In this document: positions 10,956 through 23,826 of the stretch, in pieces
Layout of the letters: the number at the start of each line of letters is the position of its first letter
Numbering within the stretch: the first letter of the stretch is position 1
Source of the DNA: Euglena gracilis
Lineage: Eukaryota > Euglenida > Euglenophyceae > Euglenales
DNA length: 64,000 nucleotides
Reading direction: 5' to 3'
Assembly (NCBI GenBank): GCA_039621445.1
Contig: CP154955.1
Location: 40,122,426 to 40,186,425 of the forward strand
Program-made: the position numbers and the translations under genes
The notes under the pieces: generated by a model
The model's database searches: none
What the model saw: only the letters and a program-made list of their open reading frames with translations
Told to the model about the DNA's origin: nothing

Positions 10956-11926
10956 CGCAGGGGGACCGGGGGGCGGGTGCCATGGGCCGGCATGGGGGAG
11001 GGGGGGTGGGATGTCACGGGAGGCAGGTTCGTGGGAGGTGGGTGCCGCAGCAGGCCGTCAACCTACCAAAACAGGATTTTGGTAGGGCTGCGGCCGACCG
11101 CGACCCTACCACAGCCAAATTTGGCTGTCAAAATTTTGAATTGGTAACCCCCCAAAAAATAAGACCGAGGTTCCATTTCATGGGTTGGTTGCTGGAAAGC
11201 CCGAGGGGGGGGTCTTATTCATGGGGGGCGTCCATTTTATGGATTTTTGCTGGAAATTTTTCGACCCCCAAAATGTCCAAAAATGCCCCCAAAATACCAG
11301 TTTTCGAAGAATTCGGCGCTTCGCGCCAGACAAATAGGGGGAAAATATGCTGAATTGTGTGAAAACTGTCCCAAAATGGCGATTTACCCCCCCAAAATTT
11401 CCCATTTTTCAAAAAATCTGGCGTTTCGCGCCGCAGGGGGGTGTCTTTTGGGGGAGGGCATTATATTGGGGGGCCTTATTTGGGGGGGTTTAGGGCCGCG
11501 GCCCTGCCAAACAAATTTTTGGTTGCCAAAAATGCAGAAGGTTGAGTCACGGCCGGCCGCGACCCAACCACTTCTTAAAAATCCACCTTAATGAATTACC
11601 GTGGTAGGGCCGCGGCATGCCGCGGCTCTACCAAATCACTGTTTTGGTAGTGCCGCAGCCGACCGCGGCCGGCCGCGACCCTGCCAATGGCCGCCCTACC
11701 TCCCGTGTATGACCACCCGGGGATGGGCACCTTCGACCCCTCCGGGGGGTACTGCTGTATTACATCCCCGGCGCCGAAGGTGCCGGGCCTGAAAGGACCA
11801 TTTCCAGGGAAATTTGGCTTGGTCGAGGCACTGGGGTCCAAAACCGACCCCCCCCCCCTCACCGGGGGCATGCCTGCCATGGGCACGATCCCCCGCTGTG
11901 CCAGTAGGGTGCTGTGGGGTTTCCGC

Positions 11927-12315
11927 CAGCCGTTGCTTACCGGTTTGCAGTATCCTGGGGGGGGGGACTGCAGCTAGTCCAAATTTGGCCAGTGGATATC
12001 CCAGTGGACCCCCCGGGCGGAGGGGGGCTCTGGTCCGACAGCAGGGCCAGCGATTGGAAGTTTTTCCATTCGGCTGCGCAAAGTGCCGAAAAAATCTTGG
12101 ACCCCAAATTTTCCAAAATGCCCATTTTTTGGCCATTTTTGTGGAACAAAGTCAGCCAAAAAAAAACACATTAAAACCTCATTTCCATTTGGCGCGCAAC
12201 GACGGAGTAATCTTTTCCCAGTCAAGAACCCCCCTTCCCTGGGTGGAGGGGGTCTAGCTAATGGTTTTTCCCCAGTGCCTTGCAAAATCGCCAACCAGTG
12301 GACCCCCCCTCCGGG
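11927..12315. mobile_element. MITE-like element, 'GCTAGT' family, right end eroded
   Basis: Begins CAGCCGTTGCTTACC. Internal order matches 46786-47218: CTGCAGCTAGTCCAAATTTGG, C/G run, CAAAATGCCCATTTTTTGGCC, CCTCATTTCC. Flanks GTTTCCGC (11919-11926) and GCTTCCGC (12316-12323) match 7/8. The right terminus lacks a clear CTG. Confidence 0.65.
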
Positions 12316-12434
12316 GCTTCCGCCACCTCACAGTTGGGGTCCGGCACAGTCCTGGGGGTCAGGGTTCCCAGTCAGCCAGTGTGGTGTGCAGGGGGGGGGG
12401 ATATGCAACTTGCATAATTTGCAATTTTTTTGCA

Positions 12435-12918
12435 TACCCGCGCCCCCCCCGGGCAATTGACGCCCCCGGGCAATTGACGCCCCCGGGCAATTGACGCCCC
12501 TGGGCAATTGTCACCCCTGGCTGTGCTGGCCAATTTGGCACCCCGGGAAATTGTTACCCCCTTCCGTGCTGCCCCAATTTGTCACCCCGCATTTGAAGTA
12601 TTGCACTGTGAACTTTCTTTTTGCCGACATGACTCGATTAATCTTCTATTTCGCTACAACGTGCTGACAATATCACGCTCACAATATCACGACCATAGCT
12701 GCATTTTTCGTGTTCATTTGTGTTTCAGATGGTGTTCTTGGTCATTTGGTTTAAATGCAGCTAACATGGGTGGGCAATTGACGCCCCCGGGCAAATTGAC
12801 GCCCCCGGGCAATTGTCACCCCCCCTCTGTGCTGGCCAAATTGTCACCCCGGGAAATTGTCACCCCCCTCCGTGCTGCCCAATTTGTCACGCGACAATTG
12901 CCCAGGGGGGGGCGGGTA
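12435..12918. repeat. Composite CAATTG repeat, copy A
   Basis: Ends TACCCG and CGGGTA as inverted repeats. Arrays of GGGCAATTGACGCCCCC and AATTGTCACCCC bracket a central unique part (TCTATTTCGCTACAACGTGC). The same architecture recurs at 21769-22264. No TSD was found. A partial left half lies at 13690-13775. Confidence 0.75.
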
Positions 12919-13938
12919 ACCAGGTTTTTCCGAAATTTGCATTTTTTGCATTTTTTTGCATAAAATATTTTGCCCTGTAAAATTTTTTTTTGTAGTTGGT
13001 CGCCATATGTCGTGTTTTGTCTCTGGTCCCTCTGCAGTTGCCTGGGTGTTTTTGTATCTCAGTGCTTGCCGTTGTCTTCCAGGAGGACTTCTTTGTGAAT
13101 CATTGACAGGTACACCGGCATTGTCACATGTTTTGAGATTTTAGGCAGCAAAACTCTGTTATATTCCAGCCTTTTCTCAGGGGTTTTATGCAAGTTGCAT
13201 TTTTTTTGCATTTTTTTTTGCATTTTTTGGATTGCATAATTTGAAGGGCCAAGTTGCATATTCCCCCCCCCCCTGGTGGTGTGCCAGGGCCTCCAGCATA
13301 CTGTACTGCAGCCCTGGGACCCACGTACTTGCGTGCCACGCACTGTTAGTTGTGTCTGCGAAGGTGCTGAGGGCTGAAGTTTTAGGTGCCTCCGGAGTGT
13401 TTTTTTTTGTTATTGTATTGTAATCTGCCACCTTCCCTTCACCTTTATGGGACACTGTCATGACCCTGAACCCGACTGAAGCTGTTAGTCTGTGATAGTT
13501 GCAGTCGAGTGTCTGAGACTCCAGACTCTCAGAGGCCCCAGAACAGGACGAACTGTGAAGGTTTCCGGGAGGGCAAGAGCAGGACCGAAGGCTGGCCAAA
13601 AGGGCCACTGATGTGTTCTCCTCTGCCGACGCATTTTCCACAATTGCTATCTGTCACCGTGAAGACAAACCATTGACATTTGCCTCTACCCCCCCCCCCC
13701 CGGTCAATTGTCATCCCTGGTTGTACCAGCCAATTTGTCACCCCGAGCAATTGTCACCCCCCCTCCATGCTGCAAACGCTCCGTGGGCACCCCCTCAGTG
13801 ACACATTTTCCTGCTCCTACCTCCTTTCCTCTCCACTCCTTGCCTTTCATGGTGCTTCTTGCCCTGAAGTTCTCGATGTCTCTGTCACAGCAATCCGCAG
13901 GCAGTGGATGATTGTCCCTCAGTGGGGGGTTGTGCGGT

Positions 13939-14008
13939 CAGGTTTTCTTAAGCCTGATGTGACCCCACTTTGACTTAAGTCGAAGCGGACCCTATCGGGG
14001 GGGGGGGT

Positions 14009-14041
<33 letters not shown>

Positions 14042-14369
14042 CAGCCAGCCAGCCAGCTAGCAGTCGGGCTGCGGACCCCCCCCTCCCCCGGGGTCTGCTG
14101 AAATGAAGTTGGGCCAGCCCGGCAAGGCCAGGCTGCACCGAAAAGAATTTGGCCCACGAATGGCCAAAATGGAAATTTTGATGGGTTATTGGCTTTTTAC
14201 CATTTTTTTTTTGGATATGGATTCCCAACCCAGCTGGAATTGGCATTTTGCGGGTGCTCCCCAAGTCCAGCTGCCAGCTGGCTGGACTTCCCCCCCACTG
14301 TCCAGCTAGCACCTTTTTTCAAGCTGGCCTGTGGGACCCCCCTCCTGGGTGTCCTTAAAAATACCCCTG
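13939..14369. mobile_element. MITE-like element, 'CCAGCCAGC' family
   Basis: Left end CAGGTTTTCTTAAG; right end, reverse complement, CAGGGGTATTTTTAAGG. Shares the tract CCAGCCAGCCAGC and an AAGTT..GGCCAGCC..G block with 37616-38015. No good TSD, so diverged or chimeric. Confidence 0.6.
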
Positions 14370-15752
14370 GTGGGAATTCTTTCCTCCAAAAATTTCCTAA
14401 AATCACATTTCAAAAAAGACGTTAATCTAGCAGACAAATCATAGATAATGGCTGAATTATTGTATTTTCACTGTCTGCTCCTCCTAGAGGCTTGTTAGGA
14501 TCCCCAGATCTGTCCAAATTATTAAAAGTTTTTCTGACCAACTGACCTGTCAAGCAGGAAAGGTGGAAATCCACCGAGATGCCGCCTGTGCATGGACCCC
14601 CCACACCTGGAGGGGGGACTTTGGGAAAAATTGTCGTGGGGAAAATTCTGGACGAAATTTTGTCCAGGGTTTACTGCCATTTTGAGGATCCGTCCAGGTT
14701 ATGTCAAAAATTGTCTTCAACACGTCGCGCCGATTTTTGGAATGTGTCTTTGTTCCAAATCACCCGTCAGAAGGTGTATTCATCATCCAAAATGAAGAAA
14801 AATATGCCTTTTGCTTAATTGTGCAATTTGAAGTTCAGGATTTCATCAATTTTTGAATGTTTTGATTTTGGAAAACTTCGAGTTTTTGGTGTGAGTTCCG
14901 CACGTGGGTTTCCTGAAAAAGGGTTCACGACAATTTTTCCATGCAGAATTTTCCCGGCCCTTTTCAGCGTCCAGAATTTGTCCCGGCATTTTAAGTCCAA
15001 TTTTTTTCCTGACAGAATTTTTCCTGTCAGGAAAAATCCCCCCCCCCCCGGTATAAGTGGAACCTGGAACTTGGTACCAAAAAGTCGGAACTGCAAAAGC
15101 ACCCACCTCTTCTCAACAGAAACCTTAAATCACGAAAAATGTTCTTTGTCAAAATTCATTTTCCCTCGAATTGTTCATATTTGGTAATCTTTTTGCATAT
15201 CTTTTCTGGCATTTTTGCATTTTTTTTGAGAATTGTCATTTTTTTCACACTTGTTGTGTGTTTTTTTTTTACACAGCTAGATCTCTTTTTATTACTCTTT
15301 AGGAATAAAGTACAATTGAAATATTTTTTTTCTCTTTGGTTTGTGTTATTTTCCAGGTTATTATATCATATTATATATTATTCACGAGATACCTTCTTCT
15401 CCACAAAATCTGAACCCGAGGGATCTGCTTCGAATAATTTGATATTTTTGTTTAGCACAGAAAGGATTGTTAAACATGAAATACAATTTCAACCAAAAAT
15501 CATGGAAATGGTTAAATTTTTTCTCTCCATTCTTGTTGCATTTTTTTTTTTTCGCGGGCTTTGTTTAGAAGAGTATCTTCATCAATTTTTTTGTTTTTTT
15601 TTCTATGGTTTTTTGTGTTTTGTCAAAAAGAAACACAAATAGCAAAAATATGTGCAAAGTAATATGTGATTGTATTCACAATATTATTGCTGATTCTGTC
15701 TATGCAAATTAGATTACAGAGAAGGTATCTCAAAAATTGTCATGTTGTCATA

Positions 15753-15895
15753 TGGAAACATATATGTATATGTGTATAAAAATATGCACATGTGTGCACA
15801 TCGTATAACATACATAAGTATATGTAAGCAAATATACATATGCACATATAAGCATATGTAAGTGTACACATGTATATGTACAAACATATTTTGAC
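15753..15895. repeat. ATATGTATATG/CACATATAAGC low-complexity repeat
   Basis: Purine-pyrimidine alternating tract, directly visible, in a wider AT-rich segment (14800-15900). Open frames here are Phe/Leu/Ile/Tyr-rich and not credible as genes. Confidence 0.75.
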
Positions 15896-17882
15896 ATTTT
15901 TCAGAGGGAGGAAATGCCCCAATTAATTGTCCCACTCACAATACAAACCACCTGCTTTGCTTTACTGAAGTTATGCCATCTTCCCGGAGGAGATGATGAC
16001 GCTTTTTTAAAGTTAAGCCTCAAAAGAAAATTCTTGGTGACAGATGCTTAACAAAACGATCAAACTTCGAACGCTCAAAAATGGGCTCTTCTTTTTGACC
16101 CATGAACTATTTAAACCACAATGACTCACAAGCTCTTGCAGATTGAACTCCATCGTCTGGGGCTGATAAACAGAGCTGTTTTAAGTTCACACACCAAAAC
16201 GTGCCAACGCTGCTGGCCCAGCGACATGGAATCCTTGTCTTGTCACCTGCCAGGTGGCAACCCCTGCTGTCTCTGCAAGCCATTGGCCACGTCCGAGCGT
16301 GATGCATTGTTCACAGGGAACATCGTGCATTGTTCAGGGTATCTGTCGTCCTGCTTCTTTTGTCCGGGACTGCAGAATTGCAATCTGCCGACCCCCAAGA
16401 ATCATATACCATATGCCCATGCAGATTACGCCCAAGTTCTTACTCACCCCATGATGGTCACCCAGGAAGGCATACCCACCAATGCAAAATGACTACCAAT
16501 TAAGAGCACTAATGCAATAAATCTGGCATCGATGGGGTTTTGTGTTGCTCACTGAACCAGCAGAACAGGAATCTGTGTTGGGTCAAAACAATGCGATCCT
16601 CAACCCCGTCTGGGGCAGCTTTGGGGTCGTCAACGGACAGAAACCGCAAACAAACCGGCAAACCGTTCGTTTTCGAAGTCCAACTCATCGATCGTTTGCC
16701 GGCTGGGTCCGCCAAGTTCTGACGTGCACGCCACGGTGCCCCAGTGGGGCTGCCGCCCTGGCCAGTCCTGAAAGCAAACTCATGCAAAGTTGCACTGAAT
16801 TGCTGGTAGTGATTCCCACAAACCTGTGCTGACAACCCTGATTCTGATTTGTGATCATTCGTGATCATTCATGATTACTCGTGCTACCCAAAAAAGTCCC
16901 GGGTGTCATTTTTCCTGCACAAAGCAGCAACACACATTTACCTCCCCCCCCTTGTCTAAGCACCACACTTGTCTAAGCACCACCCCCCCCGGTTCTTACC
17001 AATCTTTTTAAAGATCATCGTCATGGGGAGGTTTATTTTGTGTGCATTTTTAAGGGAAATTTCTCAAAAATTTCGATATTTCTGCTATCAAACCAGACCC
17101 CCCCCCCCGGTCAGAGGACACCTTTTTGGTCACTACCCTATGTCCAACGACCGCCCCCCCCCCCGTCAGAGGACAGAGGTTACCGGTCGTTGGACATAGG
17201 GGGGGGGGAAGGTAATAAAAGCCCATCGATGGCAGGCTGCGGGGGAGGGAAGGGGTCCAGGACCGGAAAAAGGCTGCTGGCCGGCCGGACCCCGGGCCAA
17301 GTTTTCTTGGGCTATGTCCTGCCTCCGGTGAGCAGCCCAGGTGGGCAGCTCAAGTGCAATCCTGTGGGCCTGCCTGGTTCACAGCGAAGGACTGTCCAGA
17401 CTGGAGCTTCGCCCCCATCCTGCCTTCGTCACGCCACGCCTGCCCCAACCCATGCCCCGACATGGGTTGGGGCAGCGGTGGTGCAGTGGCCCATCCCAGG
17501 CCACAAGAAGCCCCACCCCCTGCCCGTGCTGCAGTCTGTGCCTTGCCATCCCCTGCCACAGGGCTGTTCACAACGATGCGATGTGTAAATAATGTGAAAT
17601 CACGACTGACGGCGTAAACATTGTTCCGGAAAGGTCATAAAAGCACGCAAAAATCACGCCACGCCACGGCCAGGCGTTTTGCTCAAGCAACATCACACTA
17701 AATCGCATAAATCGAGTAGAATCACCATACACGCCTCCTTTGTCAAACACATCAAGTTTATTGTTTTTCTATTTAATTCGTTTTGATCTTTTTTAACCTT
17801 TCATCCTCATCCGCCATTGTCCATTCCTCTAATGTAAATCCTCTGTGCAGAAAGATTCAATCGGCTTTTCCTGGATAAAATG

Positions 17883-18195
17883 CATACAATTGTTGGCCGA
17901 CACCCCCCCCCCTGGTGAATGGGTTTCCCCCCAGATTGACTGACTGATTTTTGGCCTGAACTCCCTTCTCCTCCCGGTGGGGGGTCAACACATAATGACA
18001 AGAGCAACCTGTCGCCGAAGGCGCGGAACTTTTTCGGCCATTTTTTTGCACAGTTGTGTTCAATTTTCACTTCGCTTGGCATGGCTGACCCGGGGAGGGG
18101 GGAAGTGACTGACTGGGTTTCTAAAAATTGTTGCTGACTGTTGCTGACTGGTTCTTGGAAGTGAACCCCCACCTTGAGGTTGATAAAAAAAATAT
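17883..18195. mobile_element. Degenerate 'GACTGACTGG' family MITE
   Basis: Left end CATACAATTGTTGG, then GATTGACTGACTGATTTTTGG, hairpin core GCCGAAGGCGCGG near 18012, and AAGTGACTGACTGGG. The right end is eroded (GATAAAAAAAATATG). Confidence 0.6.
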
Positions 18196-19299
18196 GAAAA
18201 ATATAATATCCAGGTCGAACAGTGCCACCTCATGGACAAATTCATCTGGTAGTTGGGAAGGGGCATTTTGACCCAAATTCGGTGGTTTTTTGTTCGGCAG
18301 TTTTTCATTTTGGCCTGAATTGAGGCCTAAATGTAGTTCTTAAAATCAAAATTTGTCAATTTTTGATGTAAAAATTTTCCCTTTTACTTTTTAGTCCAAA
18401 AATTTTGGGCCAAATTTGCAACCGTATCCCATAACAATATCTCTTGGGAGGAGGGGGGGGCTAGTTACCCCTCCCCCCAATTACTTTGCGCTTCCCTAAA
18501 GTTTGTGTGCTTATAACTAGCTTCGCAGAGAAGGCCAAAAGAGATCCTTCTAAAAAACTTTTGCCCCTCAATGCAGGGGTTAAAGTCGTTGGGGGGTGGC
18601 TGCCATTCAAAGTGAAAGAGCATTTTCGATTATCAAAAGGCATCTTATGTTTTATTTGATGAAAACCTGAGATTTGGTCCAGCCTCTGCCTTTGACGTCC
18701 GGAGATTCTCTTCTTTTTGAGTTTGATGGTTTGTTGCGCAGTCACGCAATGTTTTTTTTTTGTGACATGACAGTTGTAGCAAAAAAAAAAACTCCCCACA
18801 CCGCGAACACCGCATATTTTTTGTACCACGGCGCACTAACAGCAAAATATGATCACCGCTTGCAAATTGAACTTGCCCCAAAAAAAGAAAAGGCACAAGA
18901 AGATATCATTTTCAAACCACTCACGAACTTCTGGGTCTCCTCCTCGTTTTTGTGAATTGCCCTGCCCGCCACCGGCGCTCTTGCTGAAGCTTCCGCCTTT
19001 TCTTTTCTGGCGTGCGGCTTCGGGAGGAGGTGTTTTTTACCCTTTCGGAGGAAGATGGCATGGCCGACACCACCCCCGGGGTATGCCTGCCTTGGCAGTG
19101 GCCTACAATTTGGGGACTGGCAAAGTGGGCAAGTTGCACCGAGGCATTTTGTGCTTGTCATCTTTTATTTGACGTCATTTATTCCACCGGGGATATACAA
19201 AGGTGCTTTTTTTGTTATTTTGTTGCAAATTTGACCAATTTTGTCAAATTTACAAATTTTGACAAAATTTGGCAATTTCTGGGCCAGACAGAAATTTTT

Positions 19300-19540
19300 T
19301 TCTGCGCCGCGTGCGCCGCGGCACCGTAAATTTTGTGACCGCATGCGCCGCGGAAGAGTTTTTTCTGTGCACCGCGTGTGCCGCGGCAGCGTTTCAGGTG
19401 CGCCGCAACAAAAAAAAACAGCATGTGCCGCGGGAAGGTCATTGGCGCGCCGCGGGTGCGTCGTTGGTGTGCCGCAGCAAAAATTTGATTGTGCGCCGCG
19501 GGAAAAAAATATTGCGCCGCGGCCGTCTTCAACTCGGCGC
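19300..19540. repeat. GYGCCGCGG interspersed array
   Basis: About a dozen GTGCGCCGCG-like cores spaced irregularly at about 15-40 bp by A/T-rich spacers. Confidence 0.8.
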
Positions 19541-20440
19541 ACTAAATGAAAGTCTGTTCTGGGCCTCAACTTTTTGCCATTTGCCATTTGCCATTGTGGT
19601 TTTTCACCCAAGGAATTCCATGTATCAAGAAACGGCATGCTTCCAAAACTGCAAAAATCATGTTTTGGGACCTTTTTGTTGGAAAAAATGCGAATAGCAG
19701 CTCAAAACCAACACCTATGTTGCAAACAGGGGTTTTTTTTAAGACCGGGGGGGACAAAAAATGCTAAAATATTTCGGCAGTTTTTCTGCAATTTTCCTGA
19801 CGGCCTCCGATACCCCCCCCCCCGTGCATTGGAATGTGCCTTGATGCACTGCTCGCGTGCATTGGCGTCAAAGTGGCCTTCAAATCCGTTGGACACTTAG
19901 CTCAGTTGTAGTTCTGCCCAAACCGCCCGCCCACCACCTTCGACGTCGACTCCCTTCCCGCACTGGCACATCGCCATCTGGGCCGGGTCTCATCTCGGGT
20001 CGAGCCGGTCACACTGTTGTTTCCTGCGGTTGCTTTGTGTGCCTCAAGCGTGCGGTCGTCCTCAGATTTAGGTTTTAGATTAGTCGCTTAAAGACACTGC
20101 CACACGGCAGAGGTATTGAGGATTGCGGAATTTTGTGAGCTTTCCCGAAAAGGCTTTATGGCTGACTTCTCCCCCCGCGTGGCACTCCTAAAATTCAGGG
20201 ATTGCTGCGCGGTTGAGAGGCCGGTCCAAGCCAGCAGGTCACTGCCCGATGGAGCCCCGGCCCGCTCGGGGTGCCGCTCCCCTCCGCCGGCTGCTGGCGT
20301 TCCGCCCCCTCCCCACCCGGACCGCCCAGCGCCGCCCCCACAAACAGTGGCTTTTGCTGTTCCCGTCGTGCTCTGTGCTTGTCACCCCTCCCTGACCATT
20401 CCCTTCTTGGTTGGGGAGCTGGAGGGCTGTCAGCTGCGGC

Positions 20441-20616
20441 CAGTTTTCTTGTTAAACTTGGAGACCCCGGGGGGGGGGCTGAGTGCTATAATTTAGATAC
20501 CTATATTTTTTTTGGAAATGCTGCTATCCAGCCCAAATTTGGAGTTCCCCCCGAGGGGGGAGTCCCGCCGGACTGGGCAGGTGGGGAGACACCCCAGGGG
20601 AGTCTTAAAAAACCTG
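20441..20616. mobile_element. Short MITE-like element with 8-bp TSD
   Basis: Left CAGTTTTCTTGTTAAAC; right GTCTTAAAAAACCTG (inverted repeats). TSDs GCTGCGGC (20433-20440) and GCTGGAGC (20617-20624), 6/8. 176 bp. Confidence 0.7.
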
Positions 20617-21768
20617 GCTGGAGCCTGATTCTATTCCCCGTGTGGGGGTCCAGCCTGCCAGCAGCTTTTTCCAGCCGGACCCCCCCAATTGACGAGGTTT
20701 ATTTTTTGCAGCCGCTTGACAGTGACGGATTATTTGGCTTTCAGAGGTGCAAAAATGGGCAAAAAAATGGGTCAAAAAGGGCTGCAAACCAAAATCCTTG
20801 GTTTGTAAATATTTTTTTCTAAATGAGTTGCAATCTTGGGCATTTTTTTGCAGTGTCGATTTTTTAAAATACCTGGTTCAACCTCAGGCCGGGTCCAGTT
20901 CCATGTGGAGTGTCAGGGAGCAGGTTTCTCCAGCCAACCCATATTTTCAGCCTCTGAGCTGCCAACCATCCCCCCCCACTTGGGCCCTGGTTGGGGAGCA
21001 CCGTGATGTTCGCAGCAACAACAGAGTGATGGGAGTGTTGATGAATGCACAGTTTAGATAAAAGATGATGAGAAAGGGCGACAATGCTCTGCCTCACTGA
21101 GGTCTTTTGAGGGTCGTTTATGTGATGACTTGAAAGAAGGAATCAGAAACAAATGCATTTGAGCTTGTAATTTATGTGAAACATGGAAACAGCGAAATTG
21201 AGTTTCCTACCCCGAGTGTTATGCACCCGTTCCTGGTCATTGACCCCCCATTATTGGGCCCAATTTGACCCAGGTCGACAACGCCGGGGGGGATTTTTTT
21301 CAACAGTGTTTTGCTACTACAAATGATAAATGGAATCATCAGACTTTTCCAGTCACTTTTTGCTGGTGTTCTTGTTTGAACAAATTTTGTCCGGACTGTG
21401 CAATTGTGCGAACAGTTGCCATTTGTTGATTGCGCTGTAGGACCGAGCGCGTCGGCCCACAAGGCCTGCGGATTCACGCTCTCCCCAAGCCACCGATGGC
21501 AGGCTGATGATAGTGACACCCTCTCTGTTTCATGTCTCATAACGAGGCGTTGGCAATGTTTTAACGAGTGCTTATGGCAAAGTTTCGTTTTCTTTCTTGT
21601 TGCTTACCTTTCCTTTTTCTCATCAATTTTTAGGATATCACACGCAGCCTTCGCCAGGGCCCAGGTGTGCATTTCATGCAAAAATGTAGTCCCATACACC
21701 TCCCCCCCCATCCAGCAACCGGGCTTGTCCAACGAGCACTCCCCCCTGTCAGAAGCGATCTTTTTGTA

Positions 21769-22264
21769 TAACCGCCCCCCCGGGGGCAATTGACGCCCCC
21801 GGGCAATTGACGCCCCCGGGCAATTGGCGCCCCTGGGCAATTGTCACCCCTGGCTGTGCCGGCCAATTGGTCACCCCGGGAAATTGTCACCCCCCTCTGT
21901 GCTGCCCAATTTGTCACCCCCCACCACGGAAGATGTCTGTGAACTTTCTTTTCGCCGACACGATTTGATTGACCTGCTATTTTGCTACAACGTGCTGAGA
22001 ACTTTCACAAACCAAATGTTCTGCACAATATCACAACCATAGCTGCATATTTGCGCGTTCACTTGTGTTTTAGATGGGTTTTTGGTCATTTGGTTTAAAT
22101 ATGGCTTACATGGGTGGGCAATTGACGCCCCCGGGCAATTGACGCCCCCAGGCAATTGTCACCCCCCTCTGTGCTGGCCAAATTGTCACCCTGGGAAATT
22201 GTCACCCCCCTCTGTGCTGCCCGATTTGTCGCGCGACAATTGCCCGGGGGGGGGGGGACGGGTA
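21769..22264. repeat. Composite CAATTG repeat, copy B
   Basis: Same architecture as 12435-12918: GCAATTGACGCCCCCGG units, AATTGTCACCCC units, a central TGCTACAACGTGCTGA segment, then mirrored arrays ending GCGACAATTGCCCGGG and CGGGTA. Confidence 0.75.
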
Positions 22265-22319
22265 CAAGGTTGGTCTTATGAGCATGGACATAATTGAACA
22301 CCATTGCTGCAAATGACCA

Positions 22320-22700
22320 AAATGGCTGAAAAAGGCCAGTTTGCCAGTGGCCCTCTAAAATGACACAATTTACCCAAAATAGTCTGCAAGATTGCTACAA
22401 AAGATGGAAATTTGTCAAGTTGGTCAAGATTTGGCCCACCTTTTTTGGCCACTTTTTGCTATTTTTTTTTGGCCACTTTTGTTCACTTTTGGCCACTTTT
22501 TTTTCGTCAGTTTTTGTCCATTGTTGGCTATTTTTGCCACCGTTGACCATTTTTGGCCCCTTTTTTTTTTTACTATTTTGGTGAACTCTTGGCAAAAAAA
22601 TGGTCAACAAAGGCCAAAAACGCTGAAAAGTGGCTAAGAATTGTCAAAAGTGACCAAAAATGGTCAAGCGTGTCAAAAAGCAGCCAAACACAGCCCAAAA
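22320..22700. repeat. Dispersed TTGGCCA-rich repeat
   Basis: Related to 2860-3110 (shared ACAAAAGATGGA and AACTCTTGGCAAAAA). A similar GGCCACTTTTGGCC-rich tract lies at 45700-45860. Confidence 0.6.
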
Positions 22701-22900
22701 TGCTCATACATCCCATGTTTTGCCGACCTGGGGTCCACCCCGGTTGGAGACAAACCTTAGTGGTCATTGGACAAGGGGGGAGGTATGCATTGTGAACACC
22801 TACAGCATATGACAGCAGCATATGACATTATGCAAACCATCCTCTGATGAGTCAGATGCAGGGCCATAGTGAACTTTTTTTTGTTTTCCTCATCACTTTA

Positions 22901-22918
22901 CAGGGTCGAAGCCGTTCG
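22901..22918 (+). other. Conserved block upstream of RRM gene copy 2
   Basis: Identical 18-mer to 4687-4704, preceded by a pyrimidine tract and CAG. It supports a duplication unit that includes sequence 5' of RRM1. Whether it is exon, leader or promoter cannot be told. Confidence 0.45.
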
Positions 22919-23826
22919 TTTAGCCTGGTCGTTCATGTTCAATGTGTATTCAGCTGAGAGCCACGCGTGGGACGCTTCTTCTCCGATGCAATGGGGGGGT
23001 TGTGATTGGGGCTCGGGATTTAAAATGCGAGAAAAGTGGCGTGCCACTGCGTTGTCCCATCATTACAGAGCTAAGGGCCCGTTCAACGTTGCACAGTTGC
23101 ACACGCTCAGCAGCGTCATTCCTGCCCCTGCGCACACCTCCACAGCCGCATGCATTAGCGCACTGCTTTTGGGTGTCCCATGGTGAGCCGCGTCTATGTT
23201 CATAGGAAGTCTGCAAAAAATTAGGGTTGAAGATTTTGGAAACTGAGTGATACATATCTGTATATTTCAGTAATGCCCCCCCCCCATGTCGAAGCACTCC
23301 CGCTGACATTTAGTTTCAGCTGCTTTGAGTGTACAGCCCCGGGGAGGGGGCTTCATTTCAAATGTAGCCGGCATTCCAGAGTTAGATCCACCGGTGGAGA
23401 CAGGCGACCAGCTCATTGAGGAAGCTGGCCAGTGCCAGCATCAGCACAAATCAACTCGCAGCCGAAACGGAGGGTGACAGCGGGTCACGATGCAACGTGC
23501 AGACGGCGAAGGGTGCACGTTTGTCCAACGGAAGGGTGCCGATCAGAATCCTTACGAGTACCGTTAAAAGGATTGCAAAGATGTCCGAGGATATTTCATA
23601 ATGTTCCATATGGTTCTGTGCGAAAAAAATTATATGTCCAGAAAAGATGATTCTGAAGTGGTATATTATTGTTTAATGGCCATTGATTTTGTTTGTTTCA
23701 TAGGAATATTTTTTAAATGTAGGGGTTTCTGGTTCTGCTTTTCTTCTTATCCGATGTTTTTAAAACTCATTATTGATTTAATTATAATCAACGTTTCCAA
23801 GCACAACAATTGCCAAACCCTTCCAG

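Larger units (their letters stand above)
10956..23826. other. Region between copies 1 and 2; repeats, no supported gene
   Basis: Contains MITE-like elements (11927-12315, 13939-14369, 17883-18195, 20441-20616), two CAATTG composite repeats, AT-rich low complexity at 14800-15900, and a GCGCCGCG array at 19300-19535. Two stretches with balanced composition (16100-16870 and 20160-20400) have open frames. The latter is Pro-rich (PPPAAGVPPPPHPDRPAPPP). Neither has a recognised domain or consistent splice context, so I leave them unassigned. Confidence 0.5.

Noticed and set aside
15139-15642. 167-codon Phe-rich open frame
   Set aside because: Composition follows the T-rich DNA, with homopolymer-driven Phe/Leu and no domain.
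16107-16868. Cys-rich frame (+) and 119-codon frame (-)
   Set aside because: Cysteine spacing fits no zinc-finger pattern I know and no splice or leader context is visible.
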